A DNA stretch of 33,500 nucleotides from CAZKYP01 sp964556885 (GTDB lineage: Bacteria > Planctomycetota > Phycisphaerae > Sedimentisphaerales > Anaerobacaceae): positions 1 through 33,500 of the forward strand of contig CAZKYP010000007.1 of NCBI GenBank assembly GCA_964556885.1, written 5' to 3'. The notes beneath the pieces were generated by a model. The model searched no databases. It saw only the letters and a list, made by a program, of their open reading frames with translations, and was not told the origin of the DNA. Of the stretch, positions 8,117 to 16,551 are shown piece by piece. The first letter of the stretch is position 1. The number at the start of each line of letters is the position of its first letter. Both the position numbers and the translations under genes were made by a program.

Positions 8117-9832
8117 GTGACTATGATGGAGAGAATGACGAAGAGCCTGGATTTTGCACAATTGCGCGAAATGGAAAGATTCGGCAACAGGGTAAACAAA
8201 CTCTGCGCTAATTTTGCAGTTTGTGATACCGAGGGAGAGCTTGTCGTACTGTGTGACGGCGGCGGTTTCGACAGCAGCCGGGAACAGTTAAAACAATTAG
8301 GTCGACAAGTCTTGGATAGCAGTACTGCGGAAGATTCTTCCGACAATATTGATGTACCGATATGGAGGTTCGGCGATACGAATATGGTCCTGGCGATTGT
8401 GTTAAAGCATTTTCGTTCAGGACATAGACGGGCCGGGACAATCGGGGCCGCTTTACTTGACCTTGGCGATGTGCTTTTTTCAAATGTCCAAAATATGTCG
8501 GCCGGTTCAGATGTGAGACCTGTTCAAAAAGACAGCGAGTATTTTGCAGAGATGCTGAGGCTTCTGGCGGAAAAATTTGAGGCCCAGACAAAAACCGAAG
8601 AACAAATTGAGATGGTAAGTACCGAACTGGCAAGAACATACGAAGAGCTTGTGTTGCTTCATCGTATCAGCACAAATATGAAGGTTACCGAATCTGACGC
8701 CAATTTTCTGCAGATGGCCTGCGACAGCCTGACTGAAATAGTTTATGTCGAGGGCATAGCAATATTGCTGGGGAAAATTCTGGATGACAAGCAGCGGCTG
8801 GTGATAGCTGCCGGATCGGGATTAATTGATATTGACGAGCAGATGGCGGCGGTTCTGCATAGCAGGCTGATTGAGGAAATAGATACAGGCAAAGAGGCTT
8901 TGCTGGACAGCGAAGTGGATGCGGCTTTCAAATATGATTGGCCGAGCCGGACAAAGAATATTATTGCGGTTCCGTTGTTTGGTAAAGACAAGACGGAATC
9001 TCATATTACCGGAAGAACTCAAAGTGGCAACGACATAATGGGTTTGATGGTGGCGATCAATAGGATTGGAAAACCGGATTTCGACAGCACAGATGTAAAA
9101 TTGTTCAATTCGGTGGCGAGCGGTTGTGCCGTGTTTATCGAGAACGGCAGACTGTTTAACGACCTTAAGGAATTATTTATAGGTTCATTGAAAGCATTAA
9201 CAAACAGTATTGACGCCAAGGACAATTACACGCATGGTCATTCCGGTAGAGTTGCGTTTATTTCGAAATGGATTGCCGACAGACTTACCGGCGAACACCA
9301 GCTTGAGGAAGAGCAGATTCACCAGGTTTACCTTGCCGGTTTGCTGCATGATGTGGGAAAAATCGGCGTAGAAGAAGCTGTATTGCGAAAGAAAGGCAAG
9401 CTGACTGAGGACGAATTTGCTCGTATAAAGAAACATCCGTGTATAGGTGCGGGCATTCTGCGTGAGATAAAGCAGATGCGTGACATTATGTCGGGTGTGT
9501 TGTGTCATCATGAGCGGATCGATGGCAGGGGGTATCCCAATGGTTTGACGGGCGATCAAATACCCCTGATAGGGAAAATTGTCGGTTTGGCGGACAGTTT
9601 TGATGCAATGACGTCAAAACGAACTTACAGAGACGCCATGAATATAGAACAGGCAATATCCGAAATTGAAAGAGGACTGGGTACCCAGTTTGACGAAGAA
9701 ATCGGCAGGGTGTTCCTGCAAAGCGATATATATCACCTGTGGAGTATTATACAAGACGGTTTCAATGAAATATATAAAAACGGTAATTCTGTGGAATACG
9801 GTACTGCCGCAGTCGGGACGTTAGTAAGATGA
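8117..9832 (+). CDS. GAF and HD-GYP cyclic-di-GMP phosphodiesterase
   Basis: A 571-residue soluble protein. Residues 1-130 form an unassigned sensor-like region. About 157-190 is a coiled coil, about 180-345 a GAF domain, and about 352-540 a complete HD-GYP domain: His411-Asp412 with Lys415 (HDVGKIG), His440, His464-His465-Glu466 and the Gly-Tyr-Pro at 472-474. HD-GYP proteins hydrolyse c-di-GMP to pGpG/GMP at a metal centre, and all ligand motifs are present. No transmembrane helix is visible. The start is GTG at 8117 with TGGGA upstream; ATG at 8123 or 8126 is possible. Its stop overlaps the STAS gene start (ATGA), so the two are probably translationally coupled. Inside this operon it most likely lowers c-di-GMP near the pilus motor. 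Confidence 0.92.
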   Translation: MTMMERMTKSLDFAQLREMERFGNRVNKLCANFAVCDTEGELVVLCDGGGFDSSREQLKQLGRQVLDSSTAEDSSDNIDVPIWRFGDTNMVLAIVLKHFRSGHRRAGTIGAALLDLGDVLFSNVQNMSAGSDVRPVQKDSEYFAEMLRLLAEKFEAQTKTEEQIEMVSTELARTYEELVLLHRISTNMKVTESDANFLQMACDSLTEIVYVEGIAILLGKILDDKQRLVIAAGSGLIDIDEQMAAVLHSRLIEEIDTGKEALLDSEVDAAFKYDWPSRTKNIIAVPLFGKDKTESHITGRTQSGNDIMGLMVAINRIGKPDFDSTDVKLFNSVASGCAVFIENGRLFNDLKELFIGSLKALTNSIDAKDNYTHGHSGRVAFISKWIADRLTGEHQLEEEQIHQVYLAGLLHDVGKIGVEEAVLRKKGKLTEDEFARIKKHPCIGAGILREIKQMRDIMSGVLCHHERIDGRGYPNGLTGDQIPLIGKIVGLADSFDAMTSKRTYRDAMNIEQAISEIERGLGTQFDEEIGRVFLQSDIYHLWSIIQDGFNEIYKNGNSVEYGTAAVGTLVR

Positions 9833-10164
9833 AAATCAAAGTACAGGACTATAATGATGTTACAGTTGTTGAGTTGCAGGGTGAGCTGGATGGTGACGTA
9901 GACGAAATGTATCAAAATACCATCAGCAGAGTTGTTGCGGAAGGCAAGGTCGGGATAGTGCTTGATATGCGAGGTATAGGTTTTATTGACAGCCAGGGTC
10001 TGGAGCTTTTATTGTGGACACGCGATTACTGTAATCTCAACAAGCGTGAGCTAAGGCTGGCCGGACTCGATGAAAACTGCAGGAAAATTCTGGAAATTAC
10101 CAGGCTTGAAAGTGAATTTGACCTGAATGCCGAGCTGGCAGAGGCCGTCAGGAGCTTTGCATAG
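9829..10164 (+). CDS. STAS-domain protein (anti-sigma factor antagonist-like)
   Basis: A 111-residue STAS domain. It has the family's beta-alpha pattern and the loop GFIDSQGLELLL, with Ser55 at the position phosphorylated in SpoIIAA-type anti-anti-sigma factors. Such proteins bind or release a switch-kinase or anti-sigma partner depending on phosphorylation. No matching anti-sigma kinase is in the window, so it may instead act as an adaptor to the adjacent kinase/receiver/HD-GYP set. The 4-base ATGA overlap with the HD-GYP gene implies coupled translation and similar amounts of both proteins. Confidence 0.88.
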   Translation: MKIKVQDYNDVTVVELQGELDGDVDEMYQNTISRVVAEGKVGIVLDMRGIGFIDSQGLELLLWTRDYCNLNKRELRLAGLDENCRKILEITRLESEFDLNAELAEAVRSFA

Positions 10165-10200
10165 GTTAAAGAATCGGCCTGTTAGACAGAGAAAAAAGAT

Positions 10201-11919
10201 ATGAGCCAGATAGCAGCGGAAAACAAAACACAGCTTGGACAGTTGCTGCTTGCACGTGGTATCGTGACTGCTGAGCAGATCGAAAGGGCTCTGACCGAAC
10301 AAAAGGAAAAGGGGCACAACAAGCTTTTAGGCGAGCTTTTAGTGGAGATGGGCTATTGTTCCGAGAACCAGATAGCCTCTGCCCTGGCTCAGGCATACGG
10401 TGTGCCGTATGCTCAGATTGGTCCCAAGATTTGTGATCCAAAGATTATCGATGTCCTATCGAGAGACTTTCTTGAGGAGCATATCGTCCTGCCGCTATTT
10501 AAAGTGCATGATGTACTTACAATGGCGGTGAGTGAGCCGACAAATGTGTTCCTGATTGATGAGATAGAACGCATCAGTGGCTGTAAAGTTCAGATAGTAT
10601 GCTCGACAAGCAAGGACATCAAGGCAACTCTGCAAACGCATTTGCCCGCCGCCAATGTCTTCGTTATCGACGAAATTATCGATGAAGAGGGTTTGGAAGA
10701 TTTTACCCTGATAGAAAATATAACTCAGGATATAACCAATCTCGAGGAGATAGCGGGCCAGTCGCCGGTTGTCAAACTGGTCAATTACCTGCTTTACAAC
10801 GCGGTGAGAGAAAATGCAAGTGATATTCACATAGAGCCGGACGACAAGAAGCTTCGCGTCCGGTACAGAGTAGACGGCAGGTTGTATGAGAAGATGCGTC
10901 CGCCTCATCAGATGCATTCGGCGATTGTTTCACGTATCAAGATTATGGCGGAACTGGATATAGCCCAGCGGCGTCTGCCGCAGGACGGCGGCATCCATGT
11001 TCTGGTGGAAGGCAGGCCGATCGATTTGCGTGTGTCAGTGATGCCGGGCAACTTCGGCGAAAAAGTCGTTATCAGGGTCATCGATCCGCAGAAGATTCTT
11101 TTCAATCTTGAGTCGCTTGGATTCACTTTCGATAATTTGAAGTTGTTCAGAGAAGTGATTCAGGCGCCGAACGGTATAGTCCTGGTGACGGGCCCGACCG
11201 GTTCCGGAAAGAATACCACGTTATACTCCGCCTTGTCGGAGCTGAACAGCGAGGAAGTTAATATCTGTACCGTCGAAGATCCGGTAGAGTGCAACATTGC
11301 AGGTATAAATCAGTTTCAGGTCAATCAGGCCGCAGGTTTTGAATTCTCAACCGCTCTGCGAAGTTTGTTAAGACAGGACCCGGACATCGTTATGGTGGGC
11401 GAAATCCGTGATAAAGCGACTGCGTCAATTGCGGTTCAAGCGGCGCTGACCGGGCATCTGGTTTTATCGACTTTGCATACGAACGATGCTCCCGGGGCCG
11501 TGACGCGGTTGCTGGATTTGGGTGTAGCTTCGTATCTTGTAAGCGCTTCATTGATTGCTGTTCTGGCCCAGCGGCTTGTGCGCAAGATTTGCCCCAATTG
11601 CAAGACGGAATATGAACCGCCTCAGAGCATAAGGAAGATTGTCGAAAAAAGCTGTGGACAAACGCAAAAGTTTTATCGCGGCGTCGGTTGTAAAAAATGC
11701 CGCAACACAGGCTTTACCGGACGTATCGCGATTCATGAGCTTTTCGTTCCGAACGAGGAAATCATGGAAATGCTAAGCGAGGGGATCAGTTTGAAGAAGC
11801 TGAGATCAAAAGCACTTCAAAGCGGAATGGCCTCCTTGCAGGCGGATGGGATTGAAAAGGTTATTGCCGGAATTGTCTCTATCGAGGAAGTGCTGAGAAC
11901 AACGCAGGCTGAAGGCTAA
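10201..11919 (+). CDS. PilB/GspE-type assembly ATPase with MshEN domain
   Basis: A 572-residue hexameric motor ATPase of the type IV pilus / type II secretion family. Residues about 10-75 form an MshEN-type N-terminal domain with paired QLGQLLLARG and LLGELLVEMG motifs; that fold binds c-di-GMP in MshE. An N2-type domain follows at about 185-300, then the ATPase core: Walker A at 331-338 (GPTGSGKN), Asp box (CTVEDPVE, about 357-364), Walker B (DIVMVGEIRD), His box (GHLVLSTLHTND), and a zinc-binding tetracysteine (Cys464, Cys467, Cys497, Cys500). The residue after the Walker A lysine is Asn338 (codon AAT) instead of the usual Thr or Ser, though two Thr follow. It powers assembly together with the PilC/GspF protein encoded next. 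No PilT-type retraction ATPase is present here. Confidence 0.93.
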   Translation: MSQIAAENKTQLGQLLLARGIVTAEQIERALTEQKEKGHNKLLGELLVEMGYCSENQIASALAQAYGVPYAQIGPKICDPKIIDVLSRDFLEEHIVLPLFKVHDVLTMAVSEPTNVFLIDEIERISGCKVQIVCSTSKDIKATLQTHLPAANVFVIDEIIDEEGLEDFTLIENITQDITNLEEIAGQSPVVKLVNYLLYNAVRENASDIHIEPDDKKLRVRYRVDGRLYEKMRPPHQMHSAIVSRIKIMAELDIAQRRLPQDGGIHVLVEGRPIDLRVSVMPGNFGEKVVIRVIDPQKILFNLESLGFTFDNLKLFREVIQAPNGIVLVTGPTGSGKNTTLYSALSELNSEEVNICTVEDPVECNIAGINQFQVNQAAGFEFSTALRSLLRQDPDIVMVGEIRDKATASIAVQAALTGHLVLSTLHTNDAPGAVTRLLDLGVASYLVSASLIAVLAQRLVRKICPNCKTEYEPPQSIRKIVEKSCGQTQKFYRGVGCKKCRNTGFTGRIAIHELFVPNEEIMEMLSEGISLKKLRSKALQSGMASLQADGIEKVIAGIVSIEEVLRTTQAEG

Positions 11920-11961
11920 GGGTGTTTGGAAATATTTGATTTTTGTGTGGCATAGAAAACA

Positions 11962-13236
11962 ATGACTATTTCGACGAAGAACTTTGTGGAAGGACTTGAT
12001 TCCGTTCGAAAGAACGAAAAAACTCCACCTGTCGTCGGCAGGCAGGGGCGAACCACAGAAGGCTCCGCAACTTTCCCGGAAGCTGAAACTATTGCAGTAC
12101 CCGAAAAAAAGAAAGGTTTTGGAAGGACATGGCTTGAAGTTTTACGCACTCAAAATCCCAAGTTATATAAGGCAAGGATCAAGCAGTCTGATTTGATATT
12201 GTTCACAACGCAATTATCCGTGATGCTTGACAGCGGCGTAGTGCTCAGCGACGCTCTTGATGCCATTGCAGAATCTACTTCGTACCGGACCAATGAGACG
12301 TTTCGGCTGGTAGTTATGGATATCGCGAAAAAGGTCAAGGGCGGCGATAATTTCTCGAAAGCGCTGACCGGTTATCCGAAGATTTTCAATTCTATGTTTA
12401 TAAGCATGGTGAGAGCATCCGAGGCCTCCGGCAAGACCGCGGAGATGTTCAGTGTTCTAAGCGGTTATCAAAACTTCGAGTTGGAGACCCGTAAGCGTAT
12501 CAAAGGTGCGCTTACGTATCCATTTATGATGGCCCTGATGGCGGTAGCGGCGACTGGAACACTGATGTTTTTCGTCCTGCCGAGATTCATGGGAATTTAT
12601 GAGGCCAAGGGGGCTGCGCTTCCGAAGCTTACCCAGATGCTGGTGAATTTCAGTAAGTTGCTGGGCAATATGAAAATTATGACAAGTGTAGTGATGTTGC
12701 TTATATTTGCAGGAATTGGATTATATTACTGGGCCGGAACATTATCCGGCAGACGTTTTATCGATTATATCAAAATTCATACACCTGTGCTTAGCACGAT
12801 GTTTATCGATATGGTTGTCACTCGCAGTATGCGAATTATGGCTACGATGGTCAATACGGGTGTGAATCTGCTCGATTCTATCGATGTTATGCAGGGCGCG
12901 TGTCAGAATTATTATTTTCAGAGGCTTTGGGCCGGGGTCGATGAAAAAATTCGGGACGGTTATCAATTCTCCGAATCGATATTGATTTCCCAGAGTGGTA
13001 ATCTGATAGCACCCGGGATTATTCAGATGCTTAAGGCCGGTGAGAAAAGTGGTAAGCTCGGTGATGTATGTGATAAAATTTCAGTTTTCTACGAGAAGAA
13101 ACTCGAAGCTTCCATCAGGAGCGTCATGGCTCTTATAGAACCGATAATGATTACAATTCTGGGAAGTATTATCGGTACAATTGCTATTGCATTGCTGCTG
13201 CCGGTTTTCAGGATTTCGAGTGTAATAGCGCATTAA
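11962..13236 (+). CDS. PilC/GspF-type inner-membrane platform protein
   Basis: A 424-residue polytopic protein with two T2SSF domains. The first (about residues 75-200) begins in the LFTTQLSVMLDSGVVLSDAL region. The second (about 275-400) shows MATMVNTGVNLLDSI and IQMLKAGEKSGKLG. Membrane segments lie at about 190-212, 240-258 and 395-418. The first 65 residues are a charged, Pro/Glu/Lys-rich extension unlike the conserved core. PilC/GspF is the membrane base that the ATPase acts on. It follows the ATPase by 42 bases and is the last gene of the plus-strand operon. No strong ribosome binding site precedes the ATG at 11962, so a downstream start is possible. Confidence 0.92.
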   Translation: MTISTKNFVEGLDSVRKNEKTPPVVGRQGRTTEGSATFPEAETIAVPEKKKGFGRTWLEVLRTQNPKLYKARIKQSDLILFTTQLSVMLDSGVVLSDALDAIAESTSYRTNETFRLVVMDIAKKVKGGDNFSKALTGYPKIFNSMFISMVRASEASGKTAEMFSVLSGYQNFELETRKRIKGALTYPFMMALMAVAATGTLMFFVLPRFMGIYEAKGAALPKLTQMLVNFSKLLGNMKIMTSVVMLLIFAGIGLYYWAGTLSGRRFIDYIKIHTPVLSTMFIDMVVTRSMRIMATMVNTGVNLLDSIDVMQGACQNYYFQRLWAGVDEKIRDGYQFSESILISQSGNLIAPGIIQMLKAGEKSGKLGDVCDKISVFYEKKLEASIRSVMALIEPIMITILGSIIGTIAIALLLPVFRISSVIAH

Positions 13237-13240
13237 TGTT

Positions 13241-13283
13241 AAAAAAACCGGGACCTGCACCGAATTCACCGATACAGGCCCCG
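13241..13283 (-). terminator. Rho-independent terminator of LamG gene
   Basis: On the minus strand an 8-9 bp stem (arms 13275-13283 and 13249-13257, one mismatch, 17-base loop) is followed by seven T residues (13247-13241). It lies about 54 bases past the stop of the LamG-protein gene. The plus-strand reading has no T-tract, so it stops transcription only from the minus strand. It also protects the convergent gspF end from antisense reading. Confidence 0.7.
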
Positions 13284-13336
13284 AGATAATTCAAATCATC
13301 CGTCAATCAACTTTGCATACGAAAATGTAAGCTCGT

Positions 13337-16072
13337 TTACTCCAGCCGATACAAACAGATATCGTCAAAGAAAACATGTCCTGAACCACCGGCAATAGGA
13401 TTGGACTTGTTTCCGAAGCCGAGGGTAATCAAATTAACGTTGGTCAGGTTTACACCCTGGGCTGCAAATTCCTGAAGTGGTATAGGCCATGGAGTCCATT
13501 CCAGAACCAAAACAGCGTTTGCGTTATCGTTGACGGAAACTGCGTTGCCGTTCAATGCTACATACATCGGCACAACGGCATTTGCCGCATCGCCGTAATA
13601 CCAAATCATCAATGTATTAACGTCGTATTCTGTCCAGTTAAGCAGAGTTGTGATTGCTTTGGTCGCCTCTGAAAGTCCAGCGGCGTTATCGTAAAACAAT
13701 GGGAATGACTGCACACCGCTGTGAACTATCGTCGTTTCAAGATAATGTTCTCCGGCGTTGAAATCTGGGTCCGGATAACCGGATGTGGCGCCATTAGTCG
13801 CGACGCCGTAACCGTCTATCCACGAATTCCATATTTCATTAGGTGGGTAGTCGTTGTAGTCTTCGAAATCATCCACGACGAGGTAATCAGCTATCGTAAA
13901 GCTCCATATCTTGCCTTTGCTGATAGTACCATCATTATTGATTTCGTCTATTCTCCAGAAATAAGTCGTGCCCCATTCCAGGCCGGTTGGGGTATACGTT
14001 GCAGTATTTTTTCTGCCTTTGTATATGTCCGGAGTTGAGGTATCAGCATCTGCTATTGCGTCCTTATCAGTGCCGAAGTAAACGTCATGTTGTACTGCGG
14101 CGTCTCCGGGCACCCATGACAGAGGCTGTGTATGCTTGATATCCATTATAGCTCCATTTGTCGGGCTTGGAGCCCATGCAATCAGCAGGTCCTCTCTCAT
14201 AGCTTCGATAATTTCGTTCTCTGTTAATACCCTATTGTAGATTCTTACTTCGTCGATTCCACCATTGTAATGGAAACGATTACCGACGGATTCTCTGCCT
14301 ATGTTGACATTGTATACGCTTGCATTCACAGTTCCGGGTGAGTTTGTGGTTGCCTGCGATACTCCGTCCAGGTAAAGTCTGAGTGTGTTTCCGTCATAAG
14401 TTCCGGCCAGGTGGTGCCATTCACCATTCAGCGAACTGCTTGGCTGGTATAGCACATTAACAGAGTCAGATATGCGGAATTCCAGATTGTTCGCATTATT
14501 ATGTCTTAAAGCATAACTGTCATTGCCTTTTGCTATATAGGTCTGATCCACTCCATTACCAAATGCCTCCGGTTTAATCCATACCAGCAGTGAAATCACG
14601 TCATTGATATTGAGGCTCTCGGAATCTCCCACATCGACAGCGTCATTGTACCCATCAAGCTCCAGTGCGTAACCAAGCTGGCCTATTATCCATTCCGGAT
14701 TGCCTGTTATATTTCCGTTGTTGTTAAGACCCGACCAGTCGAGCGCAACGTTTCCAACTTCATCATCCAGCTTCCACCAGCCCACAAGGGTCTCGTCGGT
14801 GACCGATATTTCCGGGATCGTCCTAAATGCCCAGACATCACCTTTGGATATTGTCTCGTCATCGTTCAACTCGTCGATGCGCCAATAATATGTAGTATCG
14901 AATTCAAGAGCAGGTAACAGGTATGTTAACGTATCCTGGTTGTTGATGTACTCCGGCGAAGAATTGTCTGCATTGGCAACAGTGGTTTCGTCCGTACCGA
15001 AGTAAACGTCATGGGAGATTGCCTTAAAACCACGATTCCATGACAGGTTTACATTTGTATCGACATATTTGGCGCCGTTTGCCGGATCAGGATTGTAGGC
15101 TATTAGCGGTTGAACCGTGAAGCTCCAGATGTCGCCTGTATATACGGTGCCATCGGTTTGAATTTCATCAACCCGCCAGTAATAAGTTGTTCCCAGATCG
15201 AGTGTCAATGGGCCATAGCTGGTCTGATCTACTGTAACTATATCTGCTGTACCATCTGTCACTGCCTGTATGTCTTCACTGAAGTAGACATTGTGCTGAG
15301 ATGCATTAGAGCCTGCGTTCCATACCAATGTAACCTCGGTCTGATTAATTGTACTGCCGTTGGCAGGTGTTGGTGCAGAAGCCTTTTCAGGGCTGGCTAT
15401 TTTCTTTATCTCGATATCGGATAACGCGCGGTTGTAAATCCTGACATCGTCGACTAAACCGTCGAAATACCATCTCGTACCGTCTCTTGTTCCTATCATG
15501 ACGTTATCGGCATTAATATTGATATTGCCTGTTTGATTGGTTGTGGTTATTAGCTCACCGTCGATATATGCTTTTATTTGGTTTCCGTCATAAGTTCCGG
15601 CTACATGGTGCCAGATATTGTTAAACGTGCCATTCAGCGGAGTCGTCGCCACTTTCCAGCCGCCAATATAAATGACCACTTCGAAGTTATTCGCGGAGCT
15701 TTGCTTTATGACATAACTGTTGTTGCCTTTTCCGACAAAATGCTGGTGTTGACCGTTGCCTAAAGCGCCTGCATTTATCCATGATGCAAGTGTGATTTGT
15801 TCTGTTATATCGAAGATTGTGTCGTTTCCACAATTGACATAATCACTCGTCCCGTTGAGTTCAAGGGCGCCTCCGAGTCGTCCGGCTACCCTGCTGCCGC
15901 CGTTTAAGGTGCCGTTATTGCCGTAGCCGCTTGAGTCGATAGCGTTTGTGCCGGACGTCTCGTCGAATTTCCACCAGCCAACGAGACCTGCTTCCTGGGA
16001 GACGGCTGTATTCGATACGACCAGACCAAACACCATCGCCAGGCAGGTTAGATAAATGACATGTTTAGACAT
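13337..16072 (-). CDS. Secreted LamG / fibronectin-like repeat surface protein
   Basis: A 911-residue exported protein. A signal peptide (about residues 1-26) precedes LamG-like domain 1 (about 28-225). Two fibronectin-III-like repeats follow (about 230-320 and 325-420), then LamG-like domain 2 (about 428-625), a third repeat (about 640-728) and a C-terminal beta-rich module (about 729-911) beginning VVDDFEDYND. The LamG units share GWWK(F/L)D, W-HH(V/L)AGTYDG and DVRIYNR. The repeats share HDVYFGTD and TTYYWR(I/V)DE. Such proteins are usual in planctomycetes and likely bind glycans or mediate adhesion; no catalytic motif is visible. The longer open frame starts at 16099, but AGGAGG at 16079-16084 lies 6 bases before the ATG at 16072, which I use. 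It runs convergent to the pilus operon and has its own terminator. Confidence 0.85.
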   Translation of the reverse strand: MSKHVIYLTCLAMVFGLVVSNTAVSQEAGLVGWWKFDETSGTNAIDSSGYGNNGTLNGGSRVAGRLGGALELNGTSDYVNCGNDTIFDITEQITLASWINAGALGNGQHQHFVGKGNNSYVIKQSSANNFEVVIYIGGWKVATTPLNGTFNNIWHHVAGTYDGNQIKAYIDGELITTTNQTGNININADNVMIGTRDGTRWYFDGLVDDVRIYNRALSDIEIKKIASPEKASAPTPANGSTINQTEVTLVWNAGSNASQHNVYFSEDIQAVTDGTADIVTVDQTSYGPLTLDLGTTYYWRVDEIQTDGTVYTGDIWSFTVQPLIAYNPDPANGAKYVDTNVNLSWNRGFKAISHDVYFGTDETTVANADNSSPEYINNQDTLTYLLPALEFDTTYYWRIDELNDDETISKGDVWAFRTIPEISVTDETLVGWWKLDDEVGNVALDWSGLNNNGNITGNPEWIIGQLGYALELDGYNDAVDVGDSESLNINDVISLLVWIKPEAFGNGVDQTYIAKGNDSYALRHNNANNLEFRISDSVNVLYQPSSSLNGEWHHLAGTYDGNTLRLYLDGVSQATTNSPGTVNASVYNVNIGRESVGNRFHYNGGIDEVRIYNRVLTENEIIEAMREDLLIAWAPSPTNGAIMDIKHTQPLSWVPGDAAVQHDVYFGTDKDAIADADTSTPDIYKGRKNTATYTPTGLEWGTTYFWRIDEINNDGTISKGKIWSFTIADYLVVDDFEDYNDYPPNEIWNSWIDGYGVATNGATSGYPDPDFNAGEHYLETTIVHSGVQSFPLFYDNAAGLSEATKAITTLLNWTEYDVNTLMIWYYGDAANAVVPMYVALNGNAVSVNDNANAVLVLEWTPWPIPLQEFAAQGVNLTNVNLITLGFGNKSNPIAGGSGHVFFDDICLYRLE

Positions 16073-16551
16073 AATAGTCCTCCTGATAAAAAAGTTCACG
16101 TAGTAAAACTAAGATTGTATAATTCGTACCTTTCCCCATAAAATTACATATATTTAAGAAGAAAATGATTTTCTATTCCGGTACTGCCTCCTTCCTTCAA
16201 AGACTGGATATCGATCAAAGTTTAAATATATAGATGTAAATATGACTATTTTTGTTAAAAGTTGATAATAAATGCTCAACAGACATCCACAACTTCCTAT
16301 AATATGGCAGTTTATATATACCTTAATGTGATAAGAACACACCACAGGCTGCCCAATAAACACACAATCCTCTCTGTATTTATAACATATTGGCCGGTCC
16401 CCGGTCAAGTTGAATTTGTCGTATTCATAAGCACGCGATAGGTAAAATAGTTCTTTGCTATGCAGGATTTATGGGTTCGATTGACGGGAAAATTGATGAT
16501 TGACCGGCAGATAATGATGGGAATTCCTGTAAGTCTATGTGTTTATGTAGT
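16073..16551. other. AT-rich spacer between LamG and lpxL-type genes
   Basis: Both flanking genes are on the minus strand, so this stretch follows the acyltransferase gene and holds the promoter and leader of the LamG gene. AGGAGG at 16079-16084 (minus) is the LamG ribosome binding site. A GGCCGG-TCC-CCGGTC hairpin near 16391-16405 has no T-tract and is not a clear terminator. An 84-codon minus frame (16154-16408) shows no domain and is not called. I see no other feature. Confidence 0.4.

Noticed and set aside
16073..16099. Upstream ATG at 16099 for the LamG protein
   Set aside because: It would place the AGGAGG site inside the gene; the ATG at 16072 is 6 bases after that site.
16154..16408. 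84-codon minus-strand frame before the LamG gene
   Set aside because: No ribosome binding site, composition unlike the neighbours, no domain. It lies in the leader/promoter region.
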